A DNA stretch of 23,465 nucleotides from a virus: positions 1 to 23,465 of IMG/VR virus record IMGVR_UViG_3300037459_000016. The stretch is one strand, 5' to 3'. The position numbers were made by a program, and so were the translations under genes. The notes under the pieces are model-generated. The model made no database searches. It saw only the letters and a list, made by a program, of their open reading frames with translations, and was not told the DNA's origin. Below, piece after piece: positions 1 through 6,085 of this stretch. Each line of letters opens with the position of its first letter. Within the stretch, counting starts at the first letter, position 1.

Positions 1-19
1 AATAATAAAATTTTAAGAG

Positions 20-247
20 ATGTTAAAAGATTTGGAATATTACAGGTTAAATTGCGAAGAAAACTACATTAAAACTCCAATAAGTGTATTGAGATATATT
101 AAGGAATTGGAAAATAAGAATGAATCTGCTCATGAATTGTTGGAGGCTTTGATTGATTCTCAAAAATTCTTATGTGAGTTAGGCACAAACGAAAGTGGAT
201 TAGCTTATGGTAAAGCAATGAATATAATCGATAAAGCAACAGCATGA
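20..247 (+). CDS. hypothetical protein, 75 aa
   Basis: Small acidic, probably helical protein of unknown function; I recognise no family. It starts 19 bases into the window, so the upstream promoter is not visible. Its TGA overlaps the ATG of the next gene (ATGA at 244-247), which suggests translational coupling within an accessory operon of small phage genes. No signal peptide, membrane segment or metal-binding cysteine pattern is seen. A longer in-frame start outside the window cannot be excluded. Confidence 0.6.
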   Translation: MLKDLEYYRLNCEENYIKTPISVLRYIKELENKNESAHELLEALIDSQKFLCELGTNESGLAYGKAMNIIDKATA

Positions 248-465
248 AACTATTTATAACATATTCGGTATTGTTTTTAATAATTGGGTTAATAGTATTT
301 GCTGGTAAGTCAGAACCTAAACCCGATCCTAAAATTCAAGAGATGGCCGATAAGATGTTTAAGGAGCAATTAATAGAGGGCTATCTCAACTATAAGGATT
401 CAAGCAATTTAAGAAAGAAAGCGTTAAGGAAAATATATTCATCCCCTAAATGGGCTAACAACTAA
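244..465 (+). CDS. small membrane-anchored protein, 73 aa
   Basis: Residues 1-20 (MKLFITYSVLFLIIGLIVFA) form one hydrophobic segment after a single Lys. This fits an uncleaved signal anchor, leaving a charged C-terminal part of about 50 residues rich in Lys, Asp and Glu. There is no lipobox Cys. The start overlaps the preceding stop by four bases. The protein probably sits in the inner membrane with a short soluble domain. Its function is unknown; superinfection exclusion or a lysis accessory role would be guesses. Confidence 0.55.
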   Translation: MKLFITYSVLFLIIGLIVFAGKSEPKPDPKIQEMADKMFKEQLIEGYLNYKDSSNLRKKALRKIYSSPKWANN

Positions 466-468
466 GCA

Positions 469-792
469 ATGGAAATAACAGAAGCATTACAAGCAATGAA
501 GGGTAAAGATACATTTACGGATGTGTTAATTGATACCGCAGAAAAGAGCCATAACAACCTAAACGAATTTGTTGCTTATCAGGTTTCACAATACAACGAA
601 CCCGAACTTAAACACGACAAAGAAAACAGTAATAAGTCAAGGATGGATAAAACATTCACCAAGGAAGTAATGAAAGTCTTAGTTGATTATGATGAGAAAG
701 GGAATGTTATCAAATGCCCACATTGTAAAAGTGATGATGTAAGTGATATTGAAGGAATAATGTGGTGTTCTGGTTGCGACTCTACGTATTAA
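469..792 (+). CDS. zinc-ribbon protein, 107 aa
   Basis: The C-terminus holds a CxxC-x13-CxxC zinc ribbon (Cys83, Cys86, Cys100, Cys103) in the final 25 residues, the usual shape of a small treble-clef or rubredoxin-like zinc site. The first 80 residues are polar with no recognised domain. It begins three bases after the previous stop, so it is probably co-transcribed with the two genes upstream. A DNA- or RNA-binding role is plausible from the zinc ribbon but not shown. The gene is followed directly by the first attC-like intergenic motif (791-838), which overlaps its stop codon. Confidence 0.65.
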   Translation: MEITEALQAMKGKDTFTDVLIDTAEKSHNNLNEFVAYQVSQYNEPELKHDKENSNKSRMDKTFTKEVMKVLVDYDEKGNVIKCPHCKSDDVSDIEGIMWCSGCDSTY

Positions 793-838
793 CGTTTGCT
801 AATGACTAAACTATGGGTAGTGATTGCCCGAATTAAAA
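791..838 (+). repeat. attC-like intergenic motif, site A (degenerate)
   Basis: It begins in the stop codon of the zinc-ribbon gene. It contains the left half CTAATGACTAAACTATG shared almost exactly with site C (1566-1582) and partly with site F. A short hairpin GGGTA/TGCCC (816-830) follows. The right arm TTAG seen in the other sites is missing, so this copy looks decayed or truncated. Confidence 0.4.
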
Positions 839-859
839 ACTAAATAAACTAAATAACAG

Positions 860-1165
860 ATGGAATACAAAGCTGAAGATTATATAAATTTTATTGAGCA
901 AAAAAGATTTGATAAAATAAGTAGAAACGGAATGGAATTAATAGCGATTGAATTTAGAGAACTACAAAAGCAAGGGGAAACATTACCTATAGATAATGTT
1001 AGCGTTGCGTTACCGAGTATTGAAAGTATTGAGTTTTGTAATTGGTTAGAAGAAAATGGATATAAAGGAACTCTTAATGCTTGCTTGTATTTAAAAAATG
1101 ATATGGAATATTATAAAGATGTTTTGTACCAACATTACACTAATTTATTAGAGTTTGGAAAATGA
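860..1165 (+). CDS. hypothetical protein, 101 aa (cassette-like)
   Basis: Soluble, acidic, probably helical protein with no recognised family, signal peptide or membrane segment. It stands alone between two attC-like intergenic motifs: site A before it and site B starting on the last base of its TGA stop. This one-gene, one-palindrome arrangement is what a mobile gene cassette looks like. The leader before ATG is A-rich (ctaaataacag) without a Shine-Dalgarno sequence, as expected in Bacteroidota. Function unknown. Confidence 0.6.
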   Translation: MEYKAEDYINFIEQKRFDKISRNGMELIAIEFRELQKQGETLPIDNVSVALPSIESIEFCNWLEENGYKGTLNACLYLKNDMEYYKDVLYQHYTNLLEFGK

Positions 1166-1220
1166 ACGCTAATGCTGAAAACTAAATAGCGTTTTAATGC
1201 GTTTAGATTGTGTTAGCGTT
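1165..1220 (+). repeat. attC-like imperfect palindrome, site B
   Basis: The perfect 8-base outer arms AACGCTAA (1165-1172) and TTAGCGTT (1213-1220) flank an inner pair CTAAA/TTTAG with GC/GC inside and a short loop. The left arm begins in the stop codon of the preceding gene. Two paired boxes separated by unpaired spacers is the secondary structure expected of an integron attC site. The box sequences differ from the classical RYYYAAC/GTTRRRY. No T-run follows, so it is a poor intrinsic terminator. Confidence 0.5.
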
Positions 1221-1248
1221 TGTTTTTTAACTAAAAAAATATAATAAA

Positions 1249-1557
1249 ATGGATAATAGAAAATGGCTTAAAAGAAAATACCCTGAATCTTTTAATAAAG
1301 TAAATGGTTTTTTAAATGATGAACAATTGCAAACCTTTAAGGATGGTAAGTATAAGATAGGAGAAACAACTGACGTATTGAATGAAGGAGAAAATTACGG
1401 AAAAGGTACGTTGACAATGTTTAAAAGAAGTAATCCTGTAAACGATTACAATTACCCAATGCATACGATAATAGTTAAATGTAATGATGGAGTTACAGCA
1501 AGCGGATACAATAGTTTTTGGATAACACCAAACCAATGTAAAGAAATAGCTAAATAG
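1249..1557 (+). CDS. hypothetical protein, 102 aa (cassette-like)
   Basis: Basic soluble protein with many aromatic residues (Tyr, Trp, Phe), no recognised family and no export signal. It lies between palindromes B and C, again one gene per palindrome. The leader is an A-rich stretch (ctaaaaaaatataataaa) ending at ATG, with no Shine-Dalgarno sequence. Function unknown. Confidence 0.6.
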   Translation: MDNRKWLKRKYPESFNKVNGFLNDEQLQTFKDGKYKIGETTDVLNEGENYGKGTLTMFKRSNPVNDYNYPMHTIIVKCNDGVTASGYNSFWITPNQCKEIAK

Positions 1558-1561
1558 TATT

Positions 1562-1631
1562 AACGCTAATGACTAAACTATGTTTGCGGTTGTTTTTCAC
1601 AACTGAAATATAGGTAGTGTTAGTTGCAGTT
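1562..1631 (+). repeat. attC-like imperfect palindrome, site C
   Basis: The outer arms AACGCTAA (1562-1569) and TTAG..GTT (1620-1631) enclose CTAT (1578-1581) pairing with ATAG (1610-1613), and a central hairpin GTTGT/ACAAC (1589-1593 with 1599-1603). The left half is nearly identical to sites A and F. It starts four bases after the stop of the preceding gene. Confidence 0.5.
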
Positions 1632-1656
1632 TTAATAATTAAATAAATATAAAGAT

Positions 1657-2142
1657 ATGTTAGTAAATTTAACACCAATAAAAGAAGAACAAGAAAGAAG
1701 AGCTTTAATAGCTAAAGAAAATAATTTTGAATACACACCTCAATCTGACCCTAAATATTTACAAGAGACAGGTATTTACCAAAGTTCTTTTGCTTATAAC
1801 TTTCCGGAAGATGAATTTAAGGAGCTTGAAAAGTTATCGTATGATGACAGGTATAAAATATTTGAAAACTATGAAAAGATAACACATGGAGTTGCTGATA
1901 CTATTGAGCAAATAAAAGAATACTACAAGGAAGAGGTGTTGGATGAGAATAAAAAATACGCAATAGCCCTAACACCTGTGTGGCAGGAAATTGAAAATAA
2001 AGGAAAAGGTGGTGGCTGGAGATGGCACAAGTGGGGTGAGTATATTGGTAAGTTAGACCCACAATGTGAGCATTTAGATGATGAAGATTTTGGAAAAGAC
2101 TTTAAGTATGTAATAACCTTTACTTTATATGCAGTAAGGTAA
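1657..2142 (+). CDS. conserved hypothetical phage/plasmid protein, 161 aa
   Basis: The C-terminal third holds a GGGWRWHKWGEYIGK block (about residues 118-132) followed by an acidic P-Q-C-E-x-L-x-D-E stretch. I recall this signature from many small mobile-element proteins of unknown function, where the WHKWGxYIG motif precedes a C-terminal beta-rich end. The N-terminal hundred residues are charged and helical. No membrane segment is present. It lies between palindromes C and D as the fourth gene of the cassette-like block. The biochemical role is unknown; the family memory is from pattern recognition, not a search. Confidence 0.65.
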   Translation: MLVNLTPIKEEQERRALIAKENNFEYTPQSDPKYLQETGIYQSSFAYNFPEDEFKELEKLSYDDRYKIFENYEKITHGVADTIEQIKEYYKEEVLDENKKYAIALTPVWQEIENKGKGGGWRWHKWGEYIGKLDPQCEHLDDEDFGKDFKYVITFTLYAVR

Positions 2143-2147
2143 TTGCA

Positions 2148-2197
2148 ACTAATACAGAGCTTGGTGGCGTTTTTCATGCCGCTTAGCGGATATTAGG
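2148..2197 (+). repeat. attC-like imperfect palindrome, site D
   Basis: The arms CTAATA (2149-2154) and TATTAG (2191-2196) pair perfectly. An inner hairpin GGCGT/ATGCC (2166-2180) and a conserved AGCGGAT segment lie between them. The right end from 2183 to 2207 matches site G (5117-5141) in 24 of 25 bases, although the hearts differ. It follows the stop codon by five bases. Confidence 0.5.
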
Positions 2198-2217
2198 AAA
2201 TGTTTATTATATATATC

Positions 2218-2248
2218 TTGTATATGTCAAATATATATATTAATATTG
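2218..2248 (+). promoter_or_regulatory. Bacteroidota-type promoter
   Basis: TTG at 2218-2220 (a -33-like element) and TAATATTG at 2241-2248 (one mismatch from TAnnTTTG) are separated by 20 bases, the spacing typical of Bacteroidota housekeeping promoters. It sits just upstream of the ribbon-helix-helix gene in an AT-rich stretch and would start a new transcript after the cassette-like block. Confidence 0.45.
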
Positions 2249-2269
2249 TAGGGTAAACAAATTAAAACT

Positions 2270-2407
2270 ATGAAAAAGAAACAAGTTGAAATGTCAATAT
2301 TACTATTTGAGAAGATAGAAAAGTTGGCCGCTAAAGATAAAAGAAGTGTAAACAAGCAGATCGAAGTGCTATTGACTGAGGCTGTTGATAAACGTGGTAA
2401 AAAATAA
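2270..2407 (+). CDS. ribbon-helix-helix (Arc-type) DNA-binding protein, 45 aa
   Basis: The 45-residue product starts MKKKQVEMSILLFEKIEKLA and continues with a polar turn and a second amphipathic helix (SVNKQIEVLLTEAV). This is the layout of an Arc/MetJ ribbon-helix-helix domain: alternating residues VEMSI form the beta strand that enters the DNA major groove, followed by two helices for dimerisation. The ATG at 2270 is the only sensible start and lies 22 bases after a candidate promoter, which allows autoregulation. The following gene starts three bases after its stop, so the two probably form an operon. It is a likely phage transcription regulator. Confidence 0.75.
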   Translation: MKKKQVEMSILLFEKIEKLAAKDKRSVNKQIEVLLTEAVDKRGKK

Positions 2408-2410
2408 GTT

Positions 2411-3034
2411 ATGGAGAAATTAAGCAAAGAGCAATTAGAAGCGGTGTTAGATTACTTTTATTCAAGTACTTCCGAAATGGAAAAGCACCTAAAAGAAAAA
2501 GGATTAATAGATGAAGCGTTCGAGGTGGGGGAATGGTATAAGTCAGTAGAAATTAGTACTGGGCGATTCATACTCGCTTGTTATCAAGGTAAGGATAATC
2601 ATCAGTATGGTTTTATATCTGGTGGATCGTGGAGTGATAAAGTAGGTACTGCTTGGTTAGGCGGAATGGAAACAGCCAAAGCCACCCCCGAAGAGATACA
2701 ATCAGCTTTAATAAAGGAGGCTAAGAAGAAAGGGTTTAAAGAAGGGGTGAAAACTAAATGCCTTAATGTAGCTACAGACTTAGAAACTATAGGTGAATTT
2801 CAAACTTTTACTAAGGATGGAAGGCTATTATTTGATAGTGATTCTGAGGTAGGATGGTGTTGTATAATGGATGAAAAAGGCATCTGGGCTGATATAATTG
2901 AGGAGGAAAAGGAAGAGGAAACTAAGCAATCTATTCATGATAAAATTGAAAAATTAGATTCAACCCATAACGCAGAAATCACAAGGAAGATGAATGAAAT
3001 AATTGATGTTATAAACAGTAATAACTTACATTGA
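2411..3034 (+). CDS. hypothetical protein, 207 aa
   Basis: Soluble protein with two visible parts. Residues about 38-90 contain an aromatic, glycine-rich beta segment (EVGEWYKS, GRFILACYQG, YGFISGGSWSD) similar in feel to small beta-barrel modules common in Bacteroidota phage proteins. Residues about 160-207 are a charged, Glu/Lys-rich helical tail, probably coiled coil. There is no signal peptide. It lies three bases after the ribbon-helix-helix gene and ends next to the lipoprotein gene. I do not recognise a family or activity. Confidence 0.65.
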   Translation: MEKLSKEQLEAVLDYFYSSTSEMEKHLKEKGLIDEAFEVGEWYKSVEISTGRFILACYQGKDNHQYGFISGGSWSDKVGTAWLGGMETAKATPEEIQSALIKEAKKKGFKEGVKTKCLNVATDLETIGEFQTFTKDGRLLFDSDSEVGWCCIMDEKGIWADIIEEEKEEETKQSIHDKIEKLDSTHNAEITRKMNEIIDVINSNNLH

Positions 3035-3045
3035 AAAATAGAATT

Positions 3046-3279
3046 ATGGAATTAGTGAAAATAAGATTAGGAATATTAGTAGTATCAGTAATGTTACTTA
3101 CTGGATGTATGGACTTACAAGAGAGTGTTGAAGAGTCAAGGCTTAAGCACCCTAATAGCGATATTAAATTAACAGATTCGGAGGATGTTTATATTATTAA
3201 TGATACACTTAACAATAGACAAATAGTTGTTCATAAATCAACATTTAAGAATGAATATTTTTACACGAATCACAGCTAA
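3046..3279 (+). CDS. small phage lipoprotein, 77 aa
   Basis: The N-terminus is a type II signal peptide: a Lys/Arg-containing start, a hydrophobic core (LGILVVSVM) and lipobox L18-T19-G20-C21. Cys21 would be lipidated and the remaining roughly 56 polar residues exposed in the periplasm or on the outer membrane. I chose ATG 3046; an in-frame TTG at 3031 would add five residues and overlap the previous stop. Small phage lipoproteins can act as outer-membrane spanins or superinfection-exclusion factors, but nothing here decides between these, and no lysis cassette is nearby. Confidence 0.65.
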   Translation: MELVKIRLGILVVSVMLLTGCMDLQESVEESRLKHPNSDIKLTDSEDVYIINDTLNNRQIVVHKSTFKNEYFYTNHS

Positions 3280-3339
3280 CATTAACCCCCCAAGCACAAT
3301 ACCAAATCAAATAGGAACTAACACTTAATAATTAAGAGG

Positions 3340-3498
3340 ATGAAGCATACGTATTCAGATGGATTTATAAAAATGACCGCAAAGGATTATGATGTTTCTT
3401 TTGAAGTTGCTAAAGATATTATTGAAAAGTACCCTAATAACTTTTACCAAGAGTTAGAATGGTATATTGAAAAAAGAAGTATTAACCAAAGAGATTAA
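3340..3498 (+). CDS. hypothetical protein, 52 aa
   Basis: Short ORF from an ATG with an upstream purine-rich AAGAGG. The product has an N-terminal polar segment and a helical C-terminus rich in Lys, Glu and aromatic residues (FYQELEWYIEKR). The upstream 60 bases hold no other signal. It lies in line with its neighbours and the spacing is close, which supports it as real. Function unknown. Confidence 0.5.
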   Translation: MKHTYSDGFIKMTAKDYDVSFEVAKDIIEKYPNNFYQELEWYIEKRSINQRD

Positions 3499-3516
3499 AC
3501 AGTAAAAACAAACGAT

Positions 3517-3675
3517 ATGAGAATAGTTTTAGAGATTAGAGCAACAGGAGATTTTACCGATCAAGAATTAAAAGACTTTGTTGAATTTGAATTACAAGGT
3601 GGTAGCTTAGACGGTAGTAATCCATTTGTATTGGATGAAAGTGCAGCTCAAATAACAAGGGTAGATGTTGATTAA
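3517..3675 (+). CDS. hypothetical protein, 52 aa
   Basis: Acidic 52-residue product beginning MRIVLEIRATGDFTDQELKD. It has a predicted strand, a helix (residues 15-27) and a further strand, a small alpha/beta unit. It starts 18 bases after the preceding stop. It is similar in size and spacing to neighbouring early phage genes. Function unknown. Confidence 0.5.
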   Translation: MRIVLEIRATGDFTDQELKDFVEFELQGGSLDGSNPFVLDESAAQITRVDVD

Positions 3676-3713
3676 CCCTCAATAGAAAACAATAACAACT
3701 AAAGAATAAGAAC

Positions 3714-4067
3714 ATGGAGAAAGTAAAAGAGATAAGTTTAAACAAAGGCATATTCTTATCAGTAGAAGAAACTGACATTTTAAGAGATGCTTATTTGTTA
3801 CAATCAAAACAGTTAGAACTTGCAAAGGAGGAAATAGAGCTTAAAAAAATAACGTCTTTTAATCTTTATGAATTATGGCAGGACGTAAAGAAAGAAAACA
3901 CCACCCTAAACGCAAGAGTAAAAGAGCTGGAGGGGAATTTTGAGGCTTTTTTAGATGCTATGGAAGTAAATCAGTCTAAAGAAATGCTAAGTAAGTTTAA
4001 ACGTTTAGATTATATTAATTTCGGGAAACTTATAGCGGATTCAACTAAAGCATTATCTAACAAATAA
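3714..4067 (+). CDS. coiled-coil hypothetical protein, 117 aa
   Basis: Residues about 30-80 form a long Leu/Glu/Lys-rich helix suggestive of a coiled coil (ELAKEEIELKK, ARVKELEGNFEAF). The rest is also helical. No export signal or catalytic motif is seen. The leader before ATG is A-rich. It is probably a small multimeric accessory protein, and I recognise no family. Confidence 0.6.
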   Translation: MEKVKEISLNKGIFLSVEETDILRDAYLLQSKQLELAKEEIELKKITSFNLYELWQDVKKENTTLNARVKELEGNFEAFLDAMEVNQSKEMLSKFKRLDYINFGKLIADSTKALSNK

Positions 4068-4079
4068 ACAATAAAACAA

Positions 4080-4337
4080 ATGACTACAGAGAAACAACTA
4101 ACGCCATTAGGAGAGGTGTTAATGTTTGCTAATGTTGAGTTGTATGAATTGTTTATTAAAATTATAGGGATGGAAGAATTGATAAAAAAGCACCAAAAGG
4201 AAATTAACTTTTTAAATTGGAGATTAGAAAACGCACAATTTATGGGTAGAAACGTTAAAATAAGAATAGAAGAAAGATTGATAGTACACACTGAAATATT
4301 AAACGACTTAAAAGCGTTGGCAAATTTAAATAAATGA
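4080..4337 (+). CDS. hypothetical helical protein, 85 aa
   Basis: Helical protein with heptad-like spacing of Leu and Ile (residues 20-80) and a basic central part. It follows the coiled-coil gene by 12 bases and may work with it. The second block of attC-like motifs (site E) begins seven bases after its stop. Function unknown. Confidence 0.6.
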   Translation: MTTEKQLTPLGEVLMFANVELYELFIKIIGMEELIKKHQKEINFLNWRLENAQFMGRNVKIRIEERLIVHTEILNDLKALANLNK

Positions 4338-4343
4338 TTTATA

Positions 4344-4405
4344 AAACGTGTTGGGCACATTTTTAATTGATGCCTAATGGCTACTGTATGTTTAGTGCGA
4401 ATTAA
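4344..4405 (+). repeat. attC-like imperfect palindrome, site E (weak)
   Basis: TTGGGCA (4351-4357) pairs with TGCCTAA (4371-4377) with one G-T pair. A short CTAA/TTTAG pair follows (4374-4377 with 4391-4395). The order of arms differs from the other sites and the outer boxes are poor, so this copy is degenerate. The leader after it (GCGAATTAACTGATAAATT) resembles that after sites A and F. Confidence 0.35.
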
Positions 4406-4427
4406 CTGATAAATTAAATTGATAAAG

Positions 4428-4721
4428 ATGGATATAAAATACTTAGAATACGAGATTAATAGATTAGATATATTTAAAAGCACTTGCGAGTTAAGTAGCG
4501 ATGGTGAAGAAAAGCTAATTGAATTTAAAGCAATAAAGCAAGCATTAAATATACAGAATGTTAGCGTTTTGTTGTTAAAGAAGTTCATGGAGCACACTTT
4601 TAATTGCTCTGGCACTAACTATGTTTCTGATATAAAACAACCTTGGAGTGGTGTTAAATTTAGTAAAGAAGAAGCACTCTTATTGGAAATGTTACAAAAA
4701 GAAATAGACCCAGAGCAATAA
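4428..4721 (+). CDS. hypothetical protein, 97 aa (cassette-like)
   Basis: Helical, acidic protein without a recognised family. I start at ATG 4428; an in-frame TTG at 4419 would add three residues. It lies between palindromes E and F. A segment inside the gene (4562-4625) resembles the attC-like sites: it has TTAGCGTT, a 14 of 15 base match to the core of site E, and CTAACTATG. The 3' third of the gene may therefore have been built across an old site. Function unknown. Confidence 0.6.
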   Translation: MDIKYLEYEINRLDIFKSTCELSSDGEEKLIEFKAIKQALNIQNVSVLLLKKFMEHTFNCSGTNYVSDIKQPWSGVKFSKEEALLLEMLQKEIDPEQ

Positions 4722-4786
4722 ACGCTAATGACTAAAATATGTTTTTGTACTTTTTGGTATAAAATATATTTTGTGTTAGGTTTAGT
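4721..4786 (+). repeat. attC-like imperfect palindrome, site F
   Basis: The outer pair is CTAA (4725-4728) with TTAG (4776-4779). The inner perfect pair is AAAATAT (4734-4740) with ATATTTT (4766-4772), and the central pair is GTAC/GTAT around a T-rich loop. The right box GTTAGGT (4775-4781) fits the attC consensus GTTRRRY. The left end AACGCTAATGACTAAA equals site C and overlaps the preceding stop. Confidence 0.5.
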
Positions 4787-4813
4787 TATTAACTGAAAAA
4801 TAATTTTAAAAAA

Positions 4814-5065
4814 ATGAATAAAAAAAAGTACGAAATATTAAAAAAACGTTGCAATATAGCTGAAAGTGATTTGAATACTGCAACGGGTAGAATGGAAGCC
4901 GAAATGCAGCCGTTTTTTAAAAGCGAAATAACTGTTCTTTTTCAACCATCTGATGGATTTGTAGTGCTTGTGTTAGATACTGATAGTATAGGAAATGCCC
5001 CATCTAATTTAGGTATAGATGAAGTTTTTAAAACAATAAGTGAAAACCCTAAATTTTACCTGTAA
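4814..5065 (+). CDS. hypothetical protein, 83 aa (cassette-like)
   Basis: The N-terminal half is a basic helix; residues about 38-57 are a hydrophobic beta hairpin (ITVLFQPSDGFVVLVLDTDS). No membrane segment is clear. It lies between palindromes F and G, one gene per site. The A-rich leader directly precedes ATG. It could be a small antitoxin-like or DNA-interacting protein, but no family is recognised. Confidence 0.6.
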   Translation: MNKKKYEILKKRCNIAESDLNTATGRMEAEMQPFFKSEITVLFQPSDGFVVLVLDTDSIGNAPSNLGIDEVFKTISENPKFYL

Positions 5066-5075
5066 AGTAATTAAA

Positions 5076-5131
5076 CCTAACACGGAGCTATGTTGCTTAA
5101 GCGAAGCGGTGCAATATTAGCGGATGTTAGG
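5076..5131 (+). repeat. attC-like imperfect palindrome, site G
   Basis: Perfect outer arms CCTAACA (5076-5082) and TGTTAGG (5125-5131), with TTGC/GCAA inside and a loop that itself contains GCTT/AAGC. The left box ACCTAAC matches the integron box RYYYAAC exactly and the right box GTTAGGA matches GTTRRRY in six of seven positions, making it the most attC-like copy here. Confidence 0.55.
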
Positions 5132-5188
5132 AAATGTTTATAAATTTAATAATTAAGGGAATGAAAGAAGAAGAAATAATAAAATAAC

Positions 5189-5196
5189 TATATTTG
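5189..5196 (+). promoter_or_regulatory. -7 promoter element TATATTTG
   Basis: Exact match to the Bacteroidota TAnnTTTG motif, 20 bases before the ATG of the Fis-type HTH gene. There is no TTG at the expected -33 position, so an activator or weak promoter is possible. It would drive the head operon. Confidence 0.4.
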
Positions 5197-5200
5197 AATC

Positions 5201-5218
5201 GCTAAACTACAAATTATG
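5201..5218 (+). repeat. 18-base leader repeat, copy 1
   Basis: GCTAAACTACAAATTATG ends with the ATG of the Fis-type HTH gene and is repeated exactly at 12901-12918 before the tail chaperone G gene. It may be a shared translation leader or regulator target. Confidence 0.7.
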
Positions 5219-5389
5219 GCAAAGATATACACAACACAAGACTATGAGAAAAGCTCTTTAATATGTATGCATAGAGTCTACATTAAAAAGGCTATGTTAA
5301 AACACGAAGGGCATAGGGCAAAAGCTGCTAAAGATTTAGGTATTACAGAAAGGACCCTTTACAGAAAACTTACACTACATAATATATGA
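5216..5389 (+). CDS. Fis-type helix-turn-helix protein, 57 aa
   Basis: The 57-residue product is almost entirely a Fis-family C-terminal HTH (HTH_8). It has a helix with YIKKAMLKHEGHRAKAAKDL, then a turn and recognition helix ITERTLYRKL. The AAxxLGIxxRTLYRKL pattern is the typical signature that ends Fis and NtrC-type regulators. It lacks the Fis N-terminal beta arm and any AAA+ domain. Its TGA overlaps the ATG of the glycosyltransferase-like gene (ATGA, 5386-5389). Its place ahead of the structural genes suggests a late-gene regulator; a terminase small-subunit role cannot be excluded because HTH proteins often fill that slot. Confidence 0.7.
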   Translation: MAKIYTTQDYEKSSLICMHRVYIKKAMLKHEGHRAKAAKDLGITERTLYRKLTLHNI

Positions 5390-6042
5390 AAGTATCAGTA
5401 AATATATGTTCATTAGTTGAGCGTAAAGAGCAGTTAATAAATACTATTAAATCAGTAGTCGATCAATGCGACATTGTTAATGTCTGTTTAAATAATTATT
5501 TGAGTTGCCCGTATGAACATCCGAAAGTAAATTACTTTTATTCTGATAATGTTTTTACTGATTCTGGAAAGTTTCTTTTTGTAAAGGATTTTAAAGGGTA
5601 TTACTTAACCTTAGATGATGATTTAATAGTTGGACCTACATACGTAAAAGACACTATTAAAATGATAGATAAATACAAAGTAGTTTCTTATCATGGTAGA
5701 ACCTTCTTAAAATTCCCTATTGAAAGTTATCATAAAACACCAGCGATTAGGAATAGGTGTTTAGCAGAACATACATTTACAGAACCTGTACAAATATGCG
5801 GCTCAGGTGTAATGGGATTTGACACTAATTACTTTAGCCCACCAATGAGTATTTTCAAGAAAGGTTTAATGTCTGATATTTGGGTGAGCATATATGCAAG
5901 GGAAAACAATATTTATATTTGGGGGTTAAAACATAGTGCTAATTACTTTAAATACCAACATGTAGAGGATACAATCTATGAGAAAAAAGTAAATGATTGC
6001 GAGTATGAAACTGAATTAGTAAATAAATACTTTCAACACTAA
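5386..6042 (+). CDS. glycosyltransferase-like protein (GT-A fold), 218 aa
   Basis: The N-terminus MKVSVNICSLVERKEQLINT, with a beta strand then a helix, is the start of a Rossmann-like GT-A domain. The strand YYLTLDDDLIVG carries an Asp triad (Asp77-79) in the place of the metal- and nucleotide-sugar-binding DXD motif. A later acidic segment SDIWVSIYAREN (from residue 163) resembles the ED/D catalytic region of family 2 transferases. The length of 218 suits a compact GT2 enzyme. It would transfer a sugar from a nucleotide sugar to a protein or surface glycan; the acceptor is unknown. It is co-translated with the Fis-type gene and lies just before the portal, where a terminase is usually found. 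Confidence 0.65.
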   Translation: MKVSVNICSLVERKEQLINTIKSVVDQCDIVNVCLNNYLSCPYEHPKVNYFYSDNVFTDSGKFLFVKDFKGYYLTLDDDLIVGPTYVKDTIKMIDKYKVVSYHGRTFLKFPIESYHKTPAIRNRCLAEHTFTEPVQICGSGVMGFDTNYFSPPMSIFKKGLMSDIWVSIYARENNIYIWGLKHSANYFKYQHVEDTIYEKKVNDCEYETELVNKYFQH

Positions 6043-6068
6043 CTATAATTGTTTATTTTTGTCACTTA

Positions 6069-6085
6069 CTATATTATGAATATAG
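6069..6085 (+). promoter_or_regulatory. hairpin just upstream of the portal start
   Basis: CTATATT (6069-6075) pairs perfectly with AATATAG (6079-6085) around a three-base loop, nine bases before the portal ATG. A TATTTTTG motif (6054-6061, an exact TAnnTTTG) lies directly upstream, so transcription may start close to the hairpin and place it at the 5' end of the mRNA. Confidence 0.4.

Noticed and set aside
4010-4615. 201-codon open frame on the minus strand
   Set aside because: It spans three + strand genes and the intergenic palindrome E; its composition (Ile, Asn, Ser, Phe) is that expected of AT-rich antisense.
791-5131. Palindromes A-G as plain rho-independent terminators
   Set aside because: None is followed by a clear T-run, and arms AACGCTAA/TTAG are conserved in sequence as well as structure, unlike the two true terminators at 9332 and 22502. 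This alternative is not fully excluded.
5161-5187. Eight-codon ORF starting ATGAAAGAAG
   Set aside because: Too short and rich in Lys and Glu codons by base composition; probably only the leader after site G.
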